From CAZYQW01 sp964649825 (GTDB taxonomy: Bacteria; Planctomycetota; B15-G4; JADJEK01), in the NCBI GenBank assembly GCA_964649825.1, contig CAZYQW010000057.1, positions 1 through 63,209 on the forward strand: 63,209 nucleotides of DNA, read 5' to 3'. The position numbers were made by a program, and so were the translations under genes. The notes under the pieces are model-generated. The model worked only from the letters and a program-made list of their open reading frames with translations. It did no database searches and had not been told where the DNA came from. How positions within the stretch are numbered: position 1 is the first letter of the stretch; each line of letters opens with the position of its first letter. Shown here one piece after another: positions 1 through 10,085 of the stretch.

Positions 1-1089
<1,089 letters not shown>

Positions 1090-1248
1090 AGGAGAGCTCA
1101 CGAATCCGCGGTGGTTTCGAGACCGAGCGCGAGCCGGCGGGCACGGCCGCGGCCGGCGCGGCCCGATAGGGACGCGTTGATTCGGCGCGTCATGGCATCA
1201 TCGTGAGTGGCCGTGAGGCCGTGTGGCCCCTCCCCCGGGGACGATGAC

Positions 1249-1920
1249 ATGTCCGTCTCGAAGCCGAATCCGACCCTCGTGCGCGTCGCTCTCGCTCAGG
1301 TCGGCGACCGATCCGCATGGGAGTGGCTCGTCGCCCGCTACCGCTCGCGCCTCGTCTCGATCGCGCGGCGGGAGGCGATCGAACGGGTACGATCCCGCGT
1401 CGACGTGGAGGACCTCGTCCAGGAGATGCTGTGCGCGATCTTCCGCGGTCTTTCGCACGCGCGCTTCTCCTCGATCGAGGGGTTCGAGGGGTGGTTCGTC
1501 AAGGTAGGCCGTCACCGCGTCATCGACCTCGCGAGGCGTGGTCGAAGCGCGAGGCGAGGCGCGGCCGAGGGTCACGAGACGGCGATGACGTCTCGCCTCG
1601 ACGAGATCGCGAACTCGGTCTCGTCCCCGTCGCGGGCGGCGCACCGCCGAGAAGCGGCGGAGGAGCTGCGGACCATCCTCGCGCGGCTTCCGGAGCCGTA
1701 CCGTGACGTTCTCGAGCAGGTTCGACTCCATCACCGCACCACGGCGGAAGTGGCGGCGCGCCTCGGTCTGACCCGCGCCGCGGTGCGCAAGCGGCTCGAG
1801 CGCGCGTTGGCGTCGTGCCGAGAGATCGTGGAAGGAGGCTCGTTCCGCGGTCGACGGCCCGTCCCGCCGCCGCGCGGCCGGTTCGACGTCAGCGAGCCGC
1901 CGGCCCGCCTGGACGCGTGA
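1249..1920 (+). CDS. ECF-like RNA polymerase sigma factor
   Basis: A 223-residue sigma-70 family protein that would direct RNA polymerase to a specific promoter set. Region 2 is seen around residues 12-100, with DVEDLVQEMLCAIFRG as the core-binding helix and a following GWFVKVGRHRVIDLARR segment. Region 4 starts at about residue 147 with LPEPYRDVLEQ and continues into a helix-turn-helix, TTAEVAARLGLTRAAVRKRL. The ATG at 1249 is chosen because sigma homology starts within about ten residues; a GTG at 1207 in the same frame would add 14 residues. A Ser/Thr kinase gene starts 70 bases downstream on the same strand, a pairing repeated at 21.5-25.0 kb and common in Planctomycetota, so kinase-linked control of this sigma factor is a reasonable inference. 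The C-terminus is Pro/Arg-rich and looks disordered. Confidence 0.9.
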   Translation: MSVSKPNPTLVRVALAQVGDRSAWEWLVARYRSRLVSIARREAIERVRSRVDVEDLVQEMLCAIFRGLSHARFSSIEGFEGWFVKVGRHRVIDLARRGRSARRGAAEGHETAMTSRLDEIANSVSSPSRAAHRREAAEELRTILARLPEPYRDVLEQVRLHHRTTAEVAARLGLTRAAVRKRLERALASCREIVEGGSFRGRRPVPPPRGRFDVSEPPARLDA

Positions 1921-1990
1921 CCGGATTGGGCGTCACGTTCTCCGACCCGTCGACGCTTTCCGTCGGGGACGGCACGTTGGAGAGAGACCG

Positions 1991-4213
1991 ATGACGGAAG
2001 GACCGGAGCCCGAGCTCGAGGACCTGGTGGCCGACTTCATCGATCGGCGCCTCCAGGGCGAGATGATCTCGGTCGACGCATACTGCGAGGAACACGCGCA
2101 GCACCGTGCCGAGCTCGAGGTGCGGCTGGCCACGTTCGATCGCCTCGGCGAGATACTCGACGTCGATGACCCGCCGCTTCGCGAGGGACAGGTCGTGGGC
2201 GGCTACGCGATCGAGGCACGGCTCGGTGGCGGTGGAATGGGGACGGTGTACCGCGCCCGCGAGCTGGCGCTCGGACGTACCGTCGCGCTGAAGGTCGGTC
2301 GTCGCGGCACGTTCGACCCGCGCCTGATCCGCGAGGCGCGCGCGGTCGCGCGCCTGCACCACCCGAGCGTCGTCCCGATCCTGGCGTTCGAGGAGATAAG
2401 CGACCGGCCGGCGATCGTGATGGAGTTCGTCGACGGGACGTCGCTCGCGGAGAGGCTGCGCGACCGGGGCCACGAGCAGGACTCGGTGCGCGCGATCCTC
2501 CTGGCCGGCGCGAAGATCGCGTCGGCCCTGCACGCGGCCCACGAGGCCAAAGTGCTCCACCGCGACGTGAAGCCGTCGAACGTGTTGATCTCGCGGGAGG
2601 GGGAGCCGTGCCTGGCCGACTTCGGGCTCGCGCGGCTCGAGGACGACGAGAGCTTCACGAGGAGCCGGGCGGCCGAGATCGGCACGCCCGCGTACATGAG
2701 CCCCGAGCAGATCGACGGGTTGCCGCTCGGGCCGACCAGCGACGTGTTCTCGCTCGGCGTCACGCTCTACGAGTGGTTGACGGGTCGGCGTCCGTTCGAC
2801 GCGGACCGCCGATCGCAGTCGTACTGGCGGACCCTGAACGAGCCGGCCCCGTCGCTGCGCCGCCTGCGTCGCGATCTCTCCGCAGACGCCGAGAACGTGA
2901 TCCTCCGGTGTCTGGAGAAGAACCCGGCGGACCGCTACCCGGACGCGCTCGTGCTCGCCAAGGACCTGGAAGCGGCCGCGAACGGCGATGCGGTGACCCT
3001 CGCGCACGGACTCGGAATCCGTCGACTCCTCCGCGCGGCCTGGCGCCGGAGGCTTCTGATCGGGATCACCGCCGCCCTCGCCGTCGTCACCGCGCTCGGC
3101 GCACGCATCGTCGAGGAGCGCGACCTGGCGCGTGTCGATGAAGCCTTGGCCCGCGCGCGCCTCGCGTTCGCGGAAGCGCGGTTCCTGGACGCGACGTCGA
3201 TCCTCGAGAGTGTCCTCGGAGACGCTCCGGACGAGGCCGAGCTGTACACGTTGCGCGTGGAGTCGCGGCTGGCGCAGCTCTCCGTGACGAACGAGCCGAT
3301 GGAGCCCGGCCTCGTCCAGAGCGTCATCGACGACCTGGATCGAGCGCTCCGCCTCGGCGCGGACGAAGCCGCCGGGTCGTTTGCGCGCTCGTTCCTGCTG
3401 GCGTACCTCGGGCGCGTCGACGAGGCGCGCGCCGCCTACCGCCGCGCCGTCCAGCTTCCGGTGGTCACCGCGTCGGACTACGCCTGCCGCGCGCGTATGA
3501 ACGTTTTTCTCGAGCGCTACCCCGAGGCGCTCGAGGACTACCGCGACGCGGTGCGGCTGCAGCCTGCCGCGCTCGTCCCGTACCTCCAGGTTGCGATGCT
3601 CCACGCCGAGTTGACCGGCAACGTCGGCGAGGGTCTCGCGATTCTCGATCAATGCGAGAACGTCCACCCGTCGCACCCGGGTGTGCTGGCGGAGCGCGCG
3701 TGGCTGTGGCTGTGCCAGGAGCGGATCGATGAGGGGCTGGCGCTGCTGAAGGAGCTCGTCGCTCGTGAGCCACCATCGTCCCGAGCGATCGACGCCCTGG
3801 CGCGGTGGTACACGATCCAGGAGCAGTTCGATCAGCGTGAGGCGCTCTACGACGACCTCGCCGCGCGGGATCCGGAGTCGCCGCGGTTGCTCTTCACACG
3901 CGCCGCGCTTCCGCTCCACCGCGGCGAGCTGGACGAGGCGGAGCGCAGGATCGAAGCCGTGCTCGCCCGCTTTCCGGGTCACCCGCTGGCGCGCGCGATC
4001 CAGGTTGGCCTGCTCGTCGCGCGCGGGCAGACCGACATCGCGACGACGCTGATGAACGACCTGGCCGAGGAGCCCGGCTACCCGACGATCCTGTTCGCGA
4101 TCGCCCGGTGCAGCGAACGCTTCAAGGATCCGGCGGACCCCGCGAAGCAGCGCTTCTTCGAGCGCCTCGGAGAGTTGCGCGCGAGGGGGCGCTTCACGAT
4201 CGAAGGGGGTTGA
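1991..4213 (+). CDS. Membrane Ser/Thr protein kinase with C-terminal TPR domain
   Basis: A 740-residue Hanks-type kinase. Visible parts: a short N-terminal helical segment; a kinase domain with glycine loop LGGGGMGTVY (about 78-87), ATP-binding lysine in VALKVG (K101), catalytic loop HRDVKPSN (190-197), DFGLA (210-214) and YMSPEQ; one transmembrane helix around 355-375; then about 360 residues of helical TPR-like repeats that should face the periplasm. All catalytic residues are present, so it should be active. It follows the sigma factor gene by 70 bases on the same strand. The substrate is unknown; regulation of the neighbouring sigma factor is inferred from context only. The region near 1978-1990 (GGAGAGAGACCG) can serve as ribosome binding site. 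Confidence 0.95.
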   Translation: MTEGPEPELEDLVADFIDRRLQGEMISVDAYCEEHAQHRAELEVRLATFDRLGEILDVDDPPLREGQVVGGYAIEARLGGGGMGTVYRARELALGRTVALKVGRRGTFDPRLIREARAVARLHHPSVVPILAFEEISDRPAIVMEFVDGTSLAERLRDRGHEQDSVRAILLAGAKIASALHAAHEAKVLHRDVKPSNVLISREGEPCLADFGLARLEDDESFTRSRAAEIGTPAYMSPEQIDGLPLGPTSDVFSLGVTLYEWLTGRRPFDADRRSQSYWRTLNEPAPSLRRLRRDLSADAENVILRCLEKNPADRYPDALVLAKDLEAAANGDAVTLAHGLGIRRLLRAAWRRRLLIGITAALAVVTALGARIVEERDLARVDEALARARLAFAEARFLDATSILESVLGDAPDEAELYTLRVESRLAQLSVTNEPMEPGLVQSVIDDLDRALRLGADEAAGSFARSFLLAYLGRVDEARAAYRRAVQLPVVTASDYACRARMNVFLERYPEALEDYRDAVRLQPAALVPYLQVAMLHAELTGNVGEGLAILDQCENVHPSHPGVLAERAWLWLCQERIDEGLALLKELVAREPPSSRAIDALARWYTIQEQFDQREALYDDLAARDPESPRLLFTRAALPLHRGELDEAERRIEAVLARFPGHPLARAIQVGLLVARGQTDIATTLMNDLAEEPGYPTILFAIARCSERFKDPADPAKQRFFERLGELRARGRFTIEGG

Positions 4214-4283
4214 GACCGGCGGCAGGCGACGATGGACCGGCCCGCCGTGGACCGAGTCGGTTCGGCGGACGGACAAATCCCCG

Positions 4284-5159
4284 TCAGAGCGTGTAGCAGC
4301 CCGGCCCTACGGCGTTCGCGTCGAGGTCGAACTCGACGAGCGCCACCCGTGACGTCGAACGCTGCTCGACCTGGACGACGACGTTTCCTTCGGACGCGTA
4401 CGCCGGCGGAGTCATCACGAGAAGAACGTGCCCGCGCGACGAACGCGTCTCGAACTCGCCGACGATTCGCTGCTCGGGCGTCATGCCCGCGGAGACGTCG
4501 AATCGCCCGAAGTCGTAGAGCTCCGCGCCCCACGCCGGCCCGTCGCCGAGCAGCTCGAACGCGTACACGTCAGGCCCGCCCACCGTGAACACAGCGCCGT
4601 TGCGGCTACCGGCGTGCACGCGCAAGGCGCGAGCCATGTGCCGCTCCACCGCGCTCGGGCCGAGGAAGACGTTGATGTTGCCCGCCCATTGCAAGCCGGT
4701 CCACTGCGGCGATGCGAACGCGCGGCGCTGGCGCATCGACTCCCGGCGTCCGAGGATGGCGGCGATGGGATCGAAGGTGCGGTCGCCATCGGTTCGACGA
4801 TCGCGAGGCGGCTCCTCGGCGCCGATCGCGGTGAGCAGCGTCTGCGGTGGAGTCCCCTCCGAACCGGCCGTCACCGGATCGTCCGGCCGCGCCTCGATCG
4901 CGGCGACCAGCCGCCCGTGCGGCGCGATCGGAGGGATCGACAACGTCTTCAGCGGCCGCCACGGCAGGAACGCGCCGAACGCCGCGACCTGGACCCGCAT
5001 CGGCGTGCGCGTGGAACGGACGGCGCTCGTGTTGTGCACCGTGATCTCGATGCGCACGCGATCGGCCGCCGTGTTGAAGAAGACGATGTCCTCGCGGTCC
5101 ACCCGGAGGTCCGACGTAGTCGCCTTCACCGACGTCTGAGTCCGTATCACGCTGCTCAT
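4284..5159 (-). CDS. Conserved-looking hypothetical protein, beta-rich
   Basis: I do not recognise this 291-residue protein. The start at 5159 is chosen because GGAGGG lies 7 bases upstream, whereas an in-frame extension to 5369 would be Arg/Leu-rich and non-protein-like. No signal peptide or transmembrane segment is visible, so it looks cytoplasmic. The N-terminal part (about 20-95) has alternating hydrophobic residues and a VRIEITVHNTS segment that recalls CARDB/immunoglobulin-like beta sandwiches. A middle linker is rich in Asp/Arg. The C-terminal part contains the words INVFLGPSAVERH and DVYAFELLGDG and is again beta-like. It is convergent with the kinase upstream and lies downstream of the secretin-tail gene on the same strand, 206 bases away. 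Confidence 0.75.
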   Translation of the reverse strand: MSSVIRTQTSVKATTSDLRVDREDIVFFNTAADRVRIEITVHNTSAVRSTRTPMRVQVAAFGAFLPWRPLKTLSIPPIAPHGRLVAAIEARPDDPVTAGSEGTPPQTLLTAIGAEEPPRDRRTDGDRTFDPIAAILGRRESMRQRRAFASPQWTGLQWAGNINVFLGPSAVERHMARALRVHAGSRNGAVFTVGGPDVYAFELLGDGPAWGAELYDFGRFDVSAGMTPEQRIVGEFETRSSRGHVLLVMTPPAYASEGNVVVQVEQRSTSRVALVEFDLDANAVGPGCYTL

Positions 5160-5365
5160 AGATCGTCCCTCCGTGGTCGGTGCTGAGGCCCACGATACCA
5201 CGAAAGGCGACCGGCGCGTCCCCGCGGTCGTCGTCGCGCCGGGCCAGAGACAGAGACAGAGGCGGAGACGGAGACGCTTCGCCCGAACGAACGTGAGCGC
5301 TGTCGTCGCGTGAGCCCAACGCGGTAGGACCGCGCGGTCACGTGTCGGGTGGACCCGTCGGTCGG

Positions 5366-7726
5366 TCAACCGTCCTCGAGGGCGAGCGTCGCGAGCTTCG
5401 GCGTCACCACGACGAGGAGCGACGCCTGCGTCGACTGAACCGTGTGATTGGCGAACAGACGTCCGAGGACCGGGACGTCGGCGAGGAACGGCACTCCTTT
5501 CGGAGCGTCCGGTCGAGCCCCGTAGCTGGAGAAGAGCCCGGATAGATCCGTGCTCTTCACCGTCAGGACGAACAGCCGATCACCGGCCTGGACGACGCCG
5601 TTCTTCTTCTTCAGGTCGATCTCGAGCGACTGCGTCTTCTCCTTCGCCTTGCCGTTCTTGTCGAGCGTGAAGACGAGATCGAGGCTGCCGATCGAGAACG
5701 CGGCGATCTGGTCCTTCGGATCGAATCCTTGCTCGATCGGGATCGTGCCCTGGATCGTGAGCTTGTCCTTGTCGTTCTTGTTGAAGAACAGCTTGCCGGT
5801 GAACTGGCTCACGTCGAGGTCGCCGATCAGGGGGACGCCGTTTCGCTTGCGCGTGACGAGGGGGACGAGGATGCGGTCGTTGAACGCGTTCGTGCTCTGG
5901 ATCGACAGGATCGTGAGACCCGAATCAGGGAACGACGGGACGTGGGTCAGGTCGAACTGGACCTGGATCGACTGGCCGGCGTTGCCCATCGCGAAGGCGG
6001 GAACGGCGGCGAGGTCGTCGGTCGACGCCGTCCACGCTAGCGGGGAGTCGAACAGGCGGGGATCGAAGACGTCGATCGACAGGTCGTCCGGAGTCGACGC
6101 GTCATCGAACGTGAAGCCGCTCGCGGGCGGGAACGCGCAGAGGTAGTCGCCGGCCGGAACGTCGACGCGCGTGAACGTCCGGCACGTGGAGGTCTCCAGG
6201 AAGACGCCGGCGGGCGGAGTGATGACGAGGGTCGACCACGCGCCGTTGAAGATCAACTGTTTGCTCTTCTTCTCGTCGAGGTCGAACAGCTTCGCGGCGT
6301 CGTCTGCCACGTCGATCACGAGCTTGAAGTTCGTCGGGTTCGGTCGCTTGAAGACCGGGACGGTCAGGTTCCCGTCCGAGCCCGCGAACCCGTTCACGAT
6401 CACGCGCGTCTTCTGGCGGGCGAAGTTCTCCGCCATGGGAAACGCCTCGACGACGTACGTGAACTTGTCGAAGGCGTCCTCGTTGCGGATGAAGTCCTCG
6501 GCGGTGGGGGGGTAGTCGGCGGTCTGTGGGAGAGAGGAACCCGTGGTCTGGGTGCCGGGACCGCCTTCGTTCTCGAACAGGTTCCCTCCCGCGAGCGTCG
6601 CGAGGTGATCGTTGCCGTCGAACGTCGTCCGCGACCAGAGCACGTCCGTCGTGTCGCCTGCCTTGACCTGGTCGAAGATCTCGAAGAGCGGCGTCTTTGC
6701 CGGAACGTCCTCGACGAGGATCGCCGTGCTCGCGCAGGCCAGCGCCGGAGTGCCGTCGTCGAAGGTTCCCGCGACCTCGGCGCGGAGCTGGCAGCACGAC
6801 CCGTTGGCGCACATGCCGTGGCTCCGCACGAGCACGGGGACGACGCGGGTATCCCCCGGTCCGAGGTAGATCGACCGCGAGATCTCCTGCGTGTCCTTCT
6901 TCGTCGGGTCGCCGAGCGGAACGAACTGGCCCTGGTCGAAGAGGTCGGCGAAGCGGAGCGGGAAGTTGTCGCGGTCCGGCTTGTCCGAGGAGATCGCGAA
7001 GGTGGTCGTCGGATCGGTGTTGACCGGCGTCTTCGCGAGCTGGTTCGAGCGCGTGCTGAACTCGAAGGCGACGCCCTCGGTCGGATCGTTGTTGGTGATC
7101 GCGTAGAAGTGCAGCCCCTGGTCTCCCTTGCGGCAGCGCAGGAACCCGTCGTCGCCGAGGTTCAGGCGGCAGAGGCCGAGACGCGGAAACGCCGCGTTCG
7201 CGGGCGACGGCTCCGCGATGCAGAGGGCGGCGCTGCCGAACCCGGCAATCGTCCCGCTGCCGATCCCGGCGCCGAACGTTACGTTCAGGCTGCCGAAGAC
7301 GGCGCAACGATAGGTCAATCCGCTCGGCAGCGTGCCGGCCGGGATCGTGAACGTGTAGACCATCCCGGTGCCGGTCATGAGCGGCTGGACGCCGGGGATC
7401 GTCGCGTTGCCGATGGGCACCAACGAGGGCCCGACCTGGATCGGATCGCCACCGTCGCTCGGCGTGCAGTTCATGCTGAGCGAGAGCGTGACCGACTGCG
7501 GTTGCGCGCATCCCGACCCGGTGTTCCAGTCGACGTACGGAACGAGCACGACGTCGACGAGGATGTCGGTCGCGTCGCCCGGATGGACCAGCGTCTTTGG
7601 AGTCGAGACGGAGAGCCACGCGGTGCGGCCGCACGGCGGCCGCGGCGAGTGCTCGCACGGCCACGCGGCGGCGGCAAGCGTCCCAAGCAAGAGGACGGCC
7701 AGCGCTTTCAGAGGACGCGTTTCCAT
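5366..7726 (-). CDS. Exported protein with secretin-like C-terminal motif
   Basis: A 786-residue protein with an N-terminal signal peptide (METRPLKALAVLLLGTLAAAA). The first half is Cys-containing and beta-rich without a family I recognise. The last about 50 residues read GVPFLADVPVLGRLF, followed 15 residues later by SLLVVVTPKL (about 744-778). This is the terminal signature of type II/III secretion and type IV pilus secretins (consensus V-P-x-L-x-D-I-P-x-L-G-x-L-F, then L-x-x-x-x-T-P). No N0/N1 domain or full secretin core is apparent to me before it. The ATG at 7726 has GGGAG six bases upstream. It may be an outer-membrane protein or a diverged secretin; function is not claimed. The frame stays open well beyond this start, through the neighbouring antiporter gene, which is a high-GC artefact. 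Confidence 0.8.
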   Translation of the reverse strand: METRPLKALAVLLLGTLAAAAWPCEHSPRPPCGRTAWLSVSTPKTLVHPGDATDILVDVVLVPYVDWNTGSGCAQPQSVTLSLSMNCTPSDGGDPIQVGPSLVPIGNATIPGVQPLMTGTGMVYTFTIPAGTLPSGLTYRCAVFGSLNVTFGAGIGSGTIAGFGSAALCIAEPSPANAAFPRLGLCRLNLGDDGFLRCRKGDQGLHFYAITNNDPTEGVAFEFSTRSNQLAKTPVNTDPTTTFAISSDKPDRDNFPLRFADLFDQGQFVPLGDPTKKDTQEISRSIYLGPGDTRVVPVLVRSHGMCANGSCCQLRAEVAGTFDDGTPALACASTAILVEDVPAKTPLFEIFDQVKAGDTTDVLWSRTTFDGNDHLATLAGGNLFENEGGPGTQTTGSSLPQTADYPPTAEDFIRNEDAFDKFTYVVEAFPMAENFARQKTRVIVNGFAGSDGNLTVPVFKRPNPTNFKLVIDVADDAAKLFDLDEKKSKQLIFNGAWSTLVITPPAGVFLETSTCRTFTRVDVPAGDYLCAFPPASGFTFDDASTPDDLSIDVFDPRLFDSPLAWTASTDDLAAVPAFAMGNAGQSIQVQFDLTHVPSFPDSGLTILSIQSTNAFNDRILVPLVTRKRNGVPLIGDLDVSQFTGKLFFNKNDKDKLTIQGTIPIEQGFDPKDQIAAFSIGSLDLVFTLDKNGKAKEKTQSLEIDLKKKNGVVQAGDRLFVLTVKSTDLSGLFSSYGARPDAPKGVPFLADVPVLGRLFANHTVQSTQASLLVVVTPKLATLALEDG

Positions 7727-7872
7727 GGAATGCTCCCGATTCAGGGGGTGGGGCATCGGAGTCGGAGGTCGATGCGATCGACGCGACGAGCGGTCCATTC
7801 GATCAGGTGACGCGCTCGAATTCGAGAAGCGACATGCGAGCCTCGGGTGATCGGGGATGCCACAGGTCGACT

Positions 7873-9882
7873 TCAGTCCGTGTCCCGCGCGCCGCCCGCC
7901 CCCATTCGACGATCGGCGGCAGGGTTGCGGCTCGAGACTCCGGAGAGGATGTCGCGGAAACCTTCGATGCCCGCGTGGTCGCCGACGACGGTGACGAAGT
8001 CGCCCGGCTCGAGGACGGCGTCCGGACCCGGCGCGTGCAGCACGTTGTCGCGCTTGATGATGGCGACCACGAGGACGCCGGTGCGGGCGCGCAGTTCGAG
8101 CTCGCTCAGCGACCGGCCCGCGGTTGGCGAGTCCGGCGCCACCGCCATGGTGTCGACCTCGGACTCGCGCAGCACGGCCTGCACCGCCTCGAGGCTCGGA
8201 CCCACCGTCCGGCTCCCGTCGCGGAACAGGTCGGCCGCCTCGCGCCGAATCAACGCGGCCTGCACCGCGATGTTCCCGGGCGGCACGTGGAGGTGACGCA
8301 GGGTGCGACGGAAGATCTCGATCGACGTCTCGAACTCGGAGGGGACCACGTCGTCTGCGCCGAGTTCCAGGAACTCCGCCTGCTCGGTCATGTACTGCGT
8401 TCGAACGATGATGTGGACGTTCGGGGCGAGGTCGCGGGTGAGGCGCACCGCCCGTCGCGTCGACGCCGGGTCCGAGATCGCGAAGACGACCACCCTCGCG
8501 CTCGGTACGCCGACCGCCTTCAGCGTCTCCGCGCTCCCGGCGTCGCCGAACACCATTGGAATGGCCTGGGTGCGAGCCCACCGCACCGTGACGGGGTTCA
8601 GTTCGAGGATTCGGTATCCGACCCGGCTCGCGTGCAGGACGCGCGCCAGGTTGCGCCCGGTCAGGCCGTAGCCGACGATGACGACGTCCGGCCCATGCCC
8701 CTCGTCCGTCCTGGAGCCGGCGGCGGTCTCCCGGCTCGTCCTCCGGAAGAAGAGGTCGCCGGCGGCGATCACGAACGGAGTGAGGAACATCGTGATCACG
8801 GCGACGGCGAGGAAGAGCTGATACTGCGCGGCGTCGAGCAGCTCGACGGCGCGTCCCTCCTGCGCCACGATGAACGAGAACTCGCCGATCTGTGCCAGCG
8901 CGAGCCCGCTCTGCACCGCGACGCGCGCCGAGCGCATGAGCCAGAGGCCGAGCCCGGTCACGATGGCGCCCTTCACGACGAGCACGACCAGCACCAGCCC
9001 CGCCACGACCGTACCGTTCGTCATCAAGGCCGAGACGTCCAGCAGCATGCCGACCGAGACGAAGAAGAGCGCGTTGAACACGTCGCGGAACGGCAGCACC
9101 TCGCTTACGACCTGATGGCTGTACTGCGACTCCGAGATGAAGAGGCCGGCCATGAACGCCCCGAGCGCGACCGAGAGTCCGAGCGACTCGGTCACCCACG
9201 CCGCCCCGAGGGTGATCAGCGCGACGAACAGGACGAACAGCTCGCGCCCGCCGAGCCGCACGATCACCGACGCCAGCCGCGGGAAGCCGTACCGCGCGAA
9301 CAGGACCACGAGGACCACGCCGATCGCCGCTTGCCCGAGGATGGTGACGATCGAGCCGGTTCGCTCGCCACCGAGCCACGGAATGGCGAGGAGCATGAGC
9401 ACGACGACGAGGTCCTGGAACAGCAGGATGCCGATCGAGAACTGGCCCTCGGGAGCCTCGATGCGCCTGCCGTCGTGGAAGATCTTCAGGACGAACGCCG
9501 TGCTCGAGAGGGAGGTGACGAAGCCGGCGAGGATCGCGGCCGGCCAGCCAAGCCCGACGACGCGGGCGATGAGGGCGACCAGGAGCACGGTGACGCAGAC
9601 CTGCCCGGCGCCGGAGAGGAGCAGGCGCCGGCGGTTCAGGAGCAGCTTCGGCAGGGAGAACTCGAGCCCGATCGTGAACAGGAGGAGGACGACGCCGATC
9701 TCCGCGAGCACCTCGACGTCGTCGACCTGCGTCACCCAACCGAGCGCGTGGGGGCCGACGAGCGCCCCGACCGCGAGGAACCCCGCGACCGACGGCAGCT
9801 TGAGCTGGCGGAAGACGAGCGCCGCGGGGATCGCGAGCACGAGCAGAACGACGAGGTCCAGGACAAGGGGGGCGTGCGTCAT
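7873..9882 (-). CDS. CPA2-family monovalent cation/proton antiporter with TrkA domains (KefB/RosB-like)
   Basis: A 669-residue inner-membrane antiporter exchanging K+ or Na+ for protons. Residues 1-380 form about twelve hydrophobic helices with the CPA2 landmarks GFLAVGALVGPHALG, FTIGLEFSLPKL and LLFQDLVVVLML. From about residue 398 a cytoplasmic RCK_N/TrkA-N domain begins with DVVIVGYGLTGRNLARVL (Rossmann GxGxxG), followed by an acidic nucleotide-binding end in ILELNP; a TrkA-C domain lies near 560-645 (TGVLVVAIIKRDNVL). The start MTHAPLVLD at 9882 fits the family; an in-frame extension to 10014 is Arg-rich and not homologous. The gene lies divergent to the DUF1553 gene. NAD(H)-type gating through the RCK domain is expected from the family, not seen directly. 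Confidence 0.95.
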   Translation of the reverse strand: MTHAPLVLDLVVLLVLAIPAALVFRQLKLPSVAGFLAVGALVGPHALGWVTQVDDVEVLAEIGVVLLLFTIGLEFSLPKLLLNRRRLLLSGAGQVCVTVLLVALIARVVGLGWPAAILAGFVTSLSSTAFVLKIFHDGRRIEAPEGQFSIGILLFQDLVVVLMLLAIPWLGGERTGSIVTILGQAAIGVVLVVLFARYGFPRLASVIVRLGGRELFVLFVALITLGAAWVTESLGLSVALGAFMAGLFISESQYSHQVVSEVLPFRDVFNALFFVSVGMLLDVSALMTNGTVVAGLVLVVLVVKGAIVTGLGLWLMRSARVAVQSGLALAQIGEFSFIVAQEGRAVELLDAAQYQLFLAVAVITMFLTPFVIAAGDLFFRRTSRETAAGSRTDEGHGPDVVIVGYGLTGRNLARVLHASRVGYRILELNPVTVRWARTQAIPMVFGDAGSAETLKAVGVPSARVVVFAISDPASTRRAVRLTRDLAPNVHIIVRTQYMTEQAEFLELGADDVVPSEFETSIEIFRRTLRHLHVPPGNIAVQAALIRREAADLFRDGSRTVGPSLEAVQAVLRESEVDTMAVAPDSPTAGRSLSELELRARTGVLVVAIIKRDNVLHAPGPDAVLEPGDFVTVVGDHAGIEGFRDILSGVSSRNPAADRRMGAGGARDTD

Positions 9883-10085
9883 GGTGCGCGATCGTAGGCG
9901 ACGGAGTTCGCGCCGGAAGGCGAGAAGTATCGCGCCGCCGTCGACCTTTCGTCTTGTTCCGTCCCGCCTCGTTCCTCGCCGTCGATGGGAGCGCGTGGCA
10001 TGCCGTACTCGCACCCGCTCCGGCTATCATATGGCGCGTCGCTCGCTTGCTCGTTCGCTCTCTGATCGATCCAATCCCGCCGCCC

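Noticed and set aside
1889..4276. A 795-residue minus-strand frame opposite the first kinase
   Set aside because: Low-complexity Arg-rich composition and complete overlap with an intact kinase on the other strand.
7597..9897. A 766-residue plus-strand frame
   Set aside because: Shadow of the CPA2 antiporter gene; its composition (Asp/Glu/Arg/His runs) is not protein-like.
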